Shown: positions 6,731-12,012 of the stretch, in pieces
Layout: each line of letters starts with the position of its first letter
Position numbering within the stretch: position 1 is the stretch's first letter
Assembly: GCA_963922715.1 (NCBI GenBank)
Contig: CAWUJT010000076.1
Coordinates: forward strand, 1-12,012
Direction of reading: 5' to 3'
Length of the DNA: 12,012 nt
DNA from: CAWUJT01 sp963922715
Lineage (GTDB): Bacteria; Pseudomonadota; Alphaproteobacteria; Rhodobacterales; Rhodobacteraceae
Position numbers and translations under genes: made by a program
The notes under the pieces: generated by a model
Databases searched by the model: none
Told to the model about the DNA's origin: nothing
The model's input: only the letters and a program-made list of their open reading frames with translations

Positions 6731-8068
6731 ATGTCCAAACAAAATCTAACACGCCGTGGCGTGCTCAAGACCGGTGCTGTTGCAGGTGCAGGCCTGGCTT
6801 TACCAACGTATCTGTCTGCAGGTGGTCATTCTGGCTTTACCAACGCACCAACCGGGTCCACTGTAACCCTTGGCTTTAACGTCCCGCAATCTGGGCCTTA
6901 CGCCGATGAGGGTGCCGATGAACTGCGCGCCTATGAACTGGCCGTTGAGCACCTCAACGGTGAAGGCGACGGCGGCATGTTGTCCACCTTCAGCTCTAAA
7001 GCGTTGGATGGCACTGGCATTATGGGAAAGAAGGTCGAATATGTCACCGGCGACACACAGACAAAATCTGATGCAGCACGTGCTTCCGCTCGGTCGATGA
7101 TCGAAAAAGATGGTGCCATTATGATCACCGGCGGCTCATCTTCTGGTGTGGCTGTTGCTGTGCAAGCGCTTTGTCAAGAAGCGGGCGTGATTTTCATGGC
7201 CGGGTTGACGCACTCCAACGACACAACCGGCAAAGACAAAAAAGCCAATGGCTTTCGGCATTTTTTCAACTCGTATATGTCTGGTGCGGCTCTGGCGCCG
7301 ATTTTGGCCAACAACTATGGCACAGACCGCAAGGCGTATCACCTGACCGCAGACTATAACTGGGGCTATACCACCGAAGAAGCCGTGCGCACTTCGACAG
7401 AGGCAATGGGCTGGGAAACACTGGCTGCGGTGAAAACGCCACTCACTCAAACCGACTTCTCATCCTATATCGCGCCTGTTTTGCAATCTGGGGCTGACGT
7501 TTTGGTGTTGAACCACTATGGCGGCAACATGGTGAACTCTTTGACGAACGCGGTACAGTTTGGCCTGCGTGATCTGAGTGTAAACGGGAAGAATTTTGAG
7601 ATTATCGTGCCGCTTTACTCTCGCCTCATGGCGAAAGGCGCTGGGGAAAACGTCAAAGGCATCTTTGGCTCCACCAACTGGCACTGGTCCCTGCCCGATG
7701 AAGGGTCGCAGACTTTCGTTCGCTCATTCGGCACGAAATATGGCTTCCCCCCCTCACAGGCGGCGCATACATGCTATGTCCAAGCGCTTCTTTATGCGGA
7801 CGCGGTGCAGCGGGCCGGATCGTTCAACCCCTGTGCGGTGGTCGAGGCGCTGGAAGGCTTTGAATTTGATGGCATGGGCAACGGGCCAACGCTTTACCGC
7901 GCCGAAGACCACCAGTGCTTCAAAGACGTGCTCGTTGTGAAAGGGAAAGAGAATCCAACCTCAGAGTTCGACCTTCTCGAGATCGTAGAGGTGACACCTG
8001 TTGAACAGGTCACATATGATGCCTCAATCTTTGGTGGAGAGCTCGGCACCTGTAATCCAGGCGCTTAA
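6731..8068 (+). CDS. Tat-exported substrate-binding protein of a HAAT-family ABC importer
   Basis: This 445-residue periplasmic binding protein belongs to the type I (Leu/Ile/Val-, urea- or amide-binding) fold that serves LivHMGF/UrtBCDE transporters. The N-terminus carries a twin-arginine signal: LTRRGVLKTGAVAGAGLALP (residues 6-25), with the Arg pair at 8-9 followed by a hydrophobic stretch and an Ala/Gly-rich end near LSAGG (28-32). There is no lipobox Cys, so it is likely soluble in the periplasm. The mature protein opens with VTLGFNVPQSGPYADEGADE (45-64), typical of the first strand and ligand loop of this family. GGSSSGVAVAV at 134-144 and the LTADYNWGY block (205-213) match other core ligand-site and hinge regions. 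It is longer than E. coli LivJ/LivK (about 370). Five cysteines (148, 348, 368, 396, 441) are present in the mature part. It is the first gene of the importer operon; the ligand is unknown. Confidence 0.92.
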   Translation: MSKQNLTRRGVLKTGAVAGAGLALPTYLSAGGHSGFTNAPTGSTVTLGFNVPQSGPYADEGADELRAYELAVEHLNGEGDGGMLSTFSSKALDGTGIMGKKVEYVTGDTQTKSDAARASARSMIEKDGAIMITGGSSSGVAVAVQALCQEAGVIFMAGLTHSNDTTGKDKKANGFRHFFNSYMSGAALAPILANNYGTDRKAYHLTADYNWGYTTEEAVRTSTEAMGWETLAAVKTPLTQTDFSSYIAPVLQSGADVLVLNHYGGNMVNSLTNAVQFGLRDLSVNGKNFEIIVPLYSRLMAKGAGENVKGIFGSTNWHWSLPDEGSQTFVRSFGTKYGFPPSQAAHTCYVQALLYADAVQRAGSFNPCAVVEALEGFEFDGMGNGPTLYRAEDHQCFKDVLVVKGKENPTSEFDLLEIVEVTPVEQVTYDASIFGGELGTCNPGA

Positions 8069-8110
8069 TCCGCCTCATAAATCTGTGCTCTATGCACGCT
8101 AACCCTCTTG

Positions 8111-8143
8111 TGGGGGCAGAATAGACCCAACATTTTGCCCCCA
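8111..8143 (+). other. Stem-loop between binding-protein and permease genes
   Basis: TGGGGGCA (8111-8118) and TGCCCCCA (8136-8143) are perfect inverted repeats. The stem extends inward by a G-U pair and three A-T pairs, giving 12 pairs and a 9-base loop (8123-8131). No T-run follows, so it is not a standard intrinsic terminator. Its place in the 127-base gap behind the first gene fits an RNA-stabilising or partially terminating element that lets the binding protein be made in excess over the membrane components, as is known for several ABC importer operons (malE-malF is the classic case). The role here is inference from position and structure. Confidence 0.7.
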
Positions 8144-8195
8144 TTGACCTGGGTGGTCCGCACCCGCAGGCTTACCCCAAACGACCGGTAGGATT

Positions 8196-9227
8196 ATGGA
8201 AGCTATCATACTGCAAATTCTCAATGGTCTCGACAAAGGCTCGGCTTATGCTTTGATCGCCCTGGGTCTGACCTTGATTTTTGGAACACTCGGTGTTGTC
8301 AATTTCGCCCATGGCGCTTTGTTTATGATTGGTGCTTTTTGTGCCGTCTTTTTGTCGCGGCTACTGAGCCTGAGCCATGAGGTGGTTGACCCGGAACGGG
8401 TGGATTTTTTGGGCAACCCCCTGAAAGTCAACGTCCCTTATGTGCATGACATCTTTGGTCCGACCACCGGGGATGCCATCATCGACTGGGCGGTACCGCT
8501 GTCTGTGTTGTTTGCCATCCCCATTATGATTGGCTTCGGTGTTCTGATGGAGCGGGGGCTGATCAAACATTTCTACAAACGCCCCCATGCCGACCAAATT
8601 CTGGTAACCTTTGGCCTGGCCATCGTTTTGCAAGAAATCATCAAATTTTACTATGGGGCAAACCCGATCCCCACACCGGCGCCGGATGCGTTCACTGGAT
8701 CTTTCGATTTTGGGGCCTTGCTTGGGTTTGATCCAAACCAGATCATTTATCCCTACTGGCGTCTTGTCTATTTCACCTTTGCCGTGGTGATCATCTGTGC
8801 TGTCTTTGCCTTCCTGCAATTCACGACATTTGGCATGGTAGTGCGCGCAGGTATGGCGGACCGCGAAACCGTCACGCTTCTGGGCATCAATATCGACCGA
8901 CGCTTTACCTTGATGTTTGGACTGGCTGCCGCCGTGGCGGGGCTTGCTGGTGTGATGTATACACCGATCACATCACCTAACTATCACATGGGCATGGACT
9001 TTCTGGTGCTGAGTTTTGTCGTGGTGGTTGTGGGCGGCATGGGCTCTTTGCCTGGGGCTGTCCTTGCCGGGTTCCTTTTGGGCATCCTAGAGAGCTTTGC
9101 GTCGATGCGCGAAGTGCTCGAGATTGTGCCGGGTCTGAACCAAATCGTTATTTACCTGGTTGCCATTTTGGTCCTGCTGACACGTCCGCGGGGGCTGATG
9201 GGCCGCAAAGGTGTCATGGAGGACTAA
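8196..9227 (+). CDS. livH: Branched-chain amino acid-type ABC transporter permease, LivH family
   Basis: This 343-residue integral membrane protein is the first permease of the importer. It starts in the typical LivH way, with ILNGLDKGSAYALIALGLTL (8-27) and the family's GTLGVVNFAHGALFMIGAF (30-48). Several further hydrophobic segments follow, at about 97-118, 135-150, 188-210, 238-256, 267-300 and 312-328. The cytoplasmic coupling loop that contacts the ATPase is around 210-237 (GMVVRAGMADRETVTLLGIN), and GGMGSLPGAVLAGFLLGILE (280-299) is a conserved block. It is longer than E. coli LivH (about 308), mainly because of a hydrophilic insertion at about 60-95 between early membrane segments. 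AGGA lies only two bases before the ATG, an unusually short spacing. The symbol marks family position; the substrate may not be a branched-chain amino acid. Confidence 0.93.
   Translation: MEAIILQILNGLDKGSAYALIALGLTLIFGTLGVVNFAHGALFMIGAFCAVFLSRLLSLSHEVVDPERVDFLGNPLKVNVPYVHDIFGPTTGDAIIDWAVPLSVLFAIPIMIGFGVLMERGLIKHFYKRPHADQILVTFGLAIVLQEIIKFYYGANPIPTPAPDAFTGSFDFGALLGFDPNQIIYPYWRLVYFTFAVVIICAVFAFLQFTTFGMVVRAGMADRETVTLLGINIDRRFTLMFGLAAAVAGLAGVMYTPITSPNYHMGMDFLVLSFVVVVVGGMGSLPGAVLAGFLLGILESFASMREVLEIVPGLNQIVIYLVAILVLLTRPRGLMGRKGVMED
9218..9223 (+). promoter_or_regulatory. Ribosome binding site of the second permease inside the first permease gene
   Basis: GGAGGA overlaps the last sense codons of the LivH-type gene and lies seven bases before the ATG at 9231. 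With only three bases between stop and start, the two permeases are probably translationally coupled. Confidence 0.8.
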
Positions 9228-9230
9228 TCA

Positions 9231-10475
9231 ATGCTCGGACTCGACACCAAAGACTTCCGCCTTTTCATCCTGGTCATCGTGCTGACGATGGCCGCGCCTT
9301 TCCTGCTAAATCCCTTCCCCGAAGGCTCTGGCCTGGCACAGTTCAACGCAGGCTACCCTGACCTGATGCAGCGGTTTGTGATCTTCGGGATCTTTGCCAT
9401 CGGGTTCAATATCCTCTTTGGCCTGACTGGCTATCTCAGCTTTGGTCACGCGGCTTTTCTGGGGGTCGGCTCTTACGCCGCGATGTGGATGTTCAAGCTC
9501 TTTGGTATGAATGTGCTGCCAGCACTGGGGCTGGCAATGATCATTTCCGCCCTTTTCGCCGTGGTGATTGGCTACGTTAGCTTGCGCCGCTCGGGGATTT
9601 ACTTCTCCATCTTAACCCTGGCTTTTGCTATGATGTCCTACGCTTTGGCCTATTCGGTTCTGGCCACCGATATGGACGGCCCAGATCAACAGGGGCTGTT
9701 GCAAAAGGGCCTGACCGGGGGTGAGACTGGGTTGCAGTTGACGTTGACCGACCCGCGGGTTTTGGGCGCGCAGACCACTTCAGAGGGAAACATCCCCGTG
9801 CCGAATTTCTTTGGTCTTGAGATGCGTAGCGCGGCCGAGCTGAACCTTGGGAGCTGGGTCTTTACCTTCTCTGCAGGCTATTATTTCAGCGCGGTGATCA
9901 TGCTGATCGCCTTTTACTTTTCGATCCGAATCTTCCGCTCCCCCTTTGGGATGATGCTGCGTGCGGTGAAGTCAAACCAGCAACGGATGACCTATACTGG
10001 GCTTAATCCAAAGCCTTATATGCTGGCGGCCTTTGTGATCTCGGGCGTTTATGCCGGCCTGGCGGGTGGCTTGATGGTTGCAATGGATCCCTTAGCCGGG
10101 CCTGAACGGATGTTCTGGACAGCCTCGGGCGAGGTTGTGCTGATGACCATTCTGGGCGGTGTTGGCACCTTGATCGGCCCCGTGCTGGGGGCTGGCGCGA
10201 TCAAATACATGGAAAACATCCTCTCCAAGATCAACAAGGATATCCTGCATCAATGGTTTGCCTTCATGCCCGATGGGTTGGAGGATTTTCTGGTCACATT
10301 GGTCTATCCATTTGTGGGCAAGGGTTGGCACCTGACATTGGGTCTGATTTTCATGGGCGTTGTTATTTTTCTGCCCGGCGGCCTGGTGCAGGGGGGGCAG
10401 AAGATTTACGCGATGATCAAGGGGAAAAAATCTGCCCCGAATGCCTCTGACGTCAAAACCGAGCCTGCCGAATAG
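9231..10475 (+). CDS. livM: Branched-chain amino acid-type ABC transporter permease, LivM family
   Basis: This 414-residue protein is the second permease, which pairs with the LivH-type subunit in the inner membrane. The family block FNILFGLTGYLSFGHAAFLG is at 59-78, SLRRSGIYFSILTLAFAMM at 117-135, and GEVVLMTILGGVGTLIGPVL at 300-319. The cytoplasmic coupling helix is FRSPFGMMLRAVKSNQQRM (235-253). Two hydrophilic stretches stand out: about 146-207 between membrane segments, and about 325-368 before the last membrane helix. The C-terminus (about 388-414) is a short charged cytoplasmic tail. It starts three bases after the LivH-type gene, and 10 bases separate its stop from the LivG-type start. 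UrtC-like urea permeases have the same general layout, so the substrate stays open. Confidence 0.93.
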   Translation: MLGLDTKDFRLFILVIVLTMAAPFLLNPFPEGSGLAQFNAGYPDLMQRFVIFGIFAIGFNILFGLTGYLSFGHAAFLGVGSYAAMWMFKLFGMNVLPALGLAMIISALFAVVIGYVSLRRSGIYFSILTLAFAMMSYALAYSVLATDMDGPDQQGLLQKGLTGGETGLQLTLTDPRVLGAQTTSEGNIPVPNFFGLEMRSAAELNLGSWVFTFSAGYYFSAVIMLIAFYFSIRIFRSPFGMMLRAVKSNQQRMTYTGLNPKPYMLAAFVISGVYAGLAGGLMVAMDPLAGPERMFWTASGEVVLMTILGGVGTLIGPVLGAGAIKYMENILSKINKDILHQWFAFMPDGLEDFLVTLVYPFVGKGWHLTLGLIFMGVVIFLPGGLVQGGQKIYAMIKGKKSAPNASDVKTEPAE

Positions 10476-10478
10476 GAG
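10474..10478 (+). promoter_or_regulatory. Ribosome binding site that decides the LivG-type start
   Basis: AGGAG overlaps the permease stop codon and lies seven bases before the ATG at 10486. An in-frame ATG at 10441 would lengthen the ATPase by 15 unlike-family residues and lacks such a site. A nearer ATG at 10481 is out of frame and runs into a stop after five codons. Confidence 0.85.
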
Positions 10479-10485
10479 ACATGAC

Positions 10486-11247
10486 ATGGGAATTTTAGAA
10501 GTCCAGGGCGTCGGCAAACGATTTGGCGGGCTGCAAGCGCTTGGCGATGTCAACCTCAACGTCACAGAAAACACCTGCCACGCGATTATCGGGCCGAATG
10601 GGGCGGGCAAATCAACACTCTTGAATTGTCTGGTGGGCAAACTGATCCCCGACACGGGCTCTGTCAGTTTCCAAGGTGTTTCCGTTCTTGGGCGCAGCCC
10701 ATATGAGATCAATCAGATGGGCATTTCCCGTGTCTTCCAAACGCCTGAGATTTTTGGCGATTTAACGGTTTTGGAAAATATGATGATCCCCTGCTTTGCC
10801 AAACGCGACGGCACGTTTCAACTGAACGCCATCCCCGATGTGATGAAGCAAAAGGATATTCTTGAAACCGCTGAACACATGTTGGCAGAGATGAGCATGG
10901 CAGAGAAACGCGATATGCACGCGGCCTCTTTGTCCCGTGGCGACAAGCGGCGGCTTGAGATCGGGATGTGTCTTAGCCAGGAGCCAAAGCTTCTGCTGCT
11001 GGATGAACCCACCGCTGGCATGGCGCGCGCCGATACCAACAACACGATTGATCTTCTGAAAGAGATCAAAGCAGAGCGGGACATCACCATCGCAATTATC
11101 GAGCACGACATGCATGTTGTCTTTAGCCTTGCTGATCGGATCACGGTTCTGGCCCAAGGTACACCGCTGGTGGAAGACACACCGGAAAACATCAAAGGCA
11201 ATCCGAAAGTGCGCGAAGCCTATCTTGGGGAAAACGCAGGCCATTAA
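10486..11247 (+). CDS. livG: ABC transporter ATP-binding protein, LivG/UrtD-like
   Basis: This 253-residue ATPase powers the importer from the cytoplasmic side. Walker A is GPNGAGKST (36-44), the Q-loop Gln is at 85 (SRVFQTPEIF), Walker B is LLLLDEP (169-175) with the catalytic Glu174, and the switch His207 is in IIEHDMH. The ABC signature reads LSRGDKRRLEIG (149-160), not the usual LSGGQ or the LSYGQQR of E. coli LivG. Position 3 is Arg and position 5 Asp, while the essential Ser150 and Gly152 are kept. The following block DEPTAGMARADT also differs from the LivG DEPAAGLNP pattern and recalls UrtD (DEPVAGMTDEE). The start at 10486 is chosen from AGGAG seven bases upstream and from the canonical MGILEVQGVGKRFGG beginning. 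It is 11 bases from the next gene. The symbol marks family position only. Confidence 0.92.
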   Translation: MGILEVQGVGKRFGGLQALGDVNLNVTENTCHAIIGPNGAGKSTLLNCLVGKLIPDTGSVSFQGVSVLGRSPYEINQMGISRVFQTPEIFGDLTVLENMMIPCFAKRDGTFQLNAIPDVMKQKDILETAEHMLAEMSMAEKRDMHAASLSRGDKRRLEIGMCLSQEPKLLLLDEPTAGMARADTNNTIDLLKEIKAERDITIAIIEHDMHVVFSLADRITVLAQGTPLVEDTPENIKGNPKVREAYLGENAGH

Positions 11248-11248
11248 C

Positions 11249-11254
11249 GGAGGA
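11249..11254 (+). promoter_or_regulatory. Ribosome binding site of the LivF-type gene
   Basis: GGAGGA lies four bases before the ATG at 11259 and begins two bases after the preceding stop codon. It fixes the start of the last gene, which is otherwise open only at its 3' side. Confidence 0.8.
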
Positions 11255-11258
11255 ACAG

Positions 11259-12012
11259 ATGAACGTCAAACCCGATTTCCAAAAGAACGCCAATGTGGCG
11301 GCCACAGCGCCCGCGTTCTTTTCTGTCTATGATCTGCATGCCTATTACGGCGAAAGCTACATCGTGCAAGGCATCAGCTTTAACGTGCATGAGGGCGAAA
11401 TTCTGGCACTGCTGGGCCGCAATGGGGCTGGCAAAACCTCCACCCTGCGGGCTTGCGCGCAAGTGGGCAGCCCCGAAGTGCGCCATGGGGAAATTTGGCT
11501 TGATCACCAGCCGCTGCATACCATGGGCGCCCATGAGGTCAGCCAAGCTGGCCTTGCCCTTGTGCCCGAGGATCGCCGTATCATCCCTGGGCTGACGGTC
11601 GAAGAAAACCTGCAACTGGCCCAGATCGCCCCGCCTTTGGGCTGGTCGCTCGACCGCGTCTATGATTTGTTCCCACGGCTTGGGGAACGCCGCACCCAAG
11701 AAGGCGTTACCCTATCCGGCGGAGAGCAACAGATGCTGTCCATTGGCCGCGCGCTTTGCCGGGATATCAAGGTGCTTTTGCTGGATGAACCTTATGAAGG
11801 GCTGGCCCCCGTGATCGTCGATGAGATCGAGAAAACGCTGATGCACATCAAGAGCCAAGGCATGACAACCATTCTTGTGGAGCAAAACGCCGTGCGCGCG
11901 CTTCAACTGGCCGACCGCGCCGTGATCCTGGACACGGGCAGTATTGTCTATGATGGGTTGGCCAGCGATGTCCTGGCTGATGCAGAGTTACGGGCGGAAT
12001 ATCTGGCGATCT
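11259..12012 (+). CDS. livF: ABC transporter ATP-binding protein, LivF family (3' end beyond window)
   Basis: Residues 1-251 of the second ATPase are present; the gene runs off the window with no stop, but most of a LivF-length protein (about 237 in E. coli) is here. Walker A is GRNGAGKTS (53-61), the signature is the canonical LSGGEQQ (152-158), and Walker B is VLLLDEP (172-178) with Glu177. As in other LivF proteins, the Q-loop position is LVPEDRR (101-107) and the switch residue is Gln209 (LVEQNA) instead of His. The first 20 residues or so, before FSVYDLHAYYGES, form a short extension not found in E. coli LivF. It forms the ATPase pair with the LivG-type subunit, binding the two permeases. 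The gene order SBP-H-M-G-F matches standard HAAT operons. Confidence 0.93.
   Translation, partial: MNVKPDFQKNANVAATAPAFFSVYDLHAYYGESYIVQGISFNVHEGEILALLGRNGAGKTSTLRACAQVGSPEVRHGEIWLDHQPLHTMGAHEVSQAGLALVPEDRRIIPGLTVEENLQLAQIAPPLGWSLDRVYDLFPRLGERRTQEGVTLSGGEQQMLSIGRALCRDIKVLLLDEPYEGLAPVIVDEIEKTLMHIKSQGMTTILVEQNAVRALQLADRAVILDTGSIVYDGLASDVLADAELRAEYLAI

Noticed and set aside
10441..10485. Upstream ATG for the LivG-type ATPase overlapping the permease gene
   Set aside because: The ATG at 10486 has a good SD seven bases upstream and gives the canonical N-terminus.

Overview
The window looks like chromosomal DNA of an alphaproteobacterium, most likely a Rhodobacteraceae/Roseobacter-group member. 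This rests on mid-range GC, dense coding, GGAGG-type ribosome binding sites, and protein families I associate with that group. These include a PIN protein beside a rRNA methyltransferase, which I recall from Rhodobacter sphaeroides as the RSP_2648/RSP_2647 families, and a Tat-exported substrate-binding protein in front of a LivHMGF-type transporter. The taxonomic placement is inference; no rRNA or other marker gene is present.

Left part (1-3530): a membrane-anchored penicillin-acylase-family N-terminal-nucleophile hydrolase lies on the minus strand (113-2575). It is divergent, across 76 bases, from a complete 3-hydroxyisobutyrate-dehydrogenase-family oxidoreductase on the plus strand (2652-3530).

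Middle part (3553-6509, minus strand): three genes in the same direction, read right to left. The first is a FliM/FliN-like protein with a CheC-like middle region, a SpoA domain and a proline-rich PDLPPL-repeat tail. The second is an RlmI-like class I SAM-dependent RNA methyltransferase. The third is a PIN-domain protein whose start overlaps the methyltransferase end by 10 bases. The flagellar-type protein has no flagellar gene beside it here and is the most intriguing item in the window.

Right part (6731-12012, plus strand): a five-gene ABC importer operon of the hydrophobic amino acid/urea-type (HAAT) family. It encodes a Tat-signal substrate-binding protein, two permeases (LivH and LivM type) and two ATPases (LivG and LivF type); the last is cut by the window end. 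A strong stem-loop sits in the 127-base gap after the binding protein. The four downstream genes are spaced 3 to 11 bases apart, each with a clear or adequate ribosome binding site. The binding protein would capture a small solute in the periplasm, the two permeases form the channel and the two ATPases drive uptake. The substrate cannot be read from the sequence.

Most of the window is ordinary, well-known biology. I found no CRISPR array, IS element, phage gene, tRNA or rRNA, and no clear novel multi-gene system. The best candidates for a second look are the orphan C-ring-like protein, the overlapping methyltransferase-PIN pair, and the RNA hairpins before and after the binding-protein gene.
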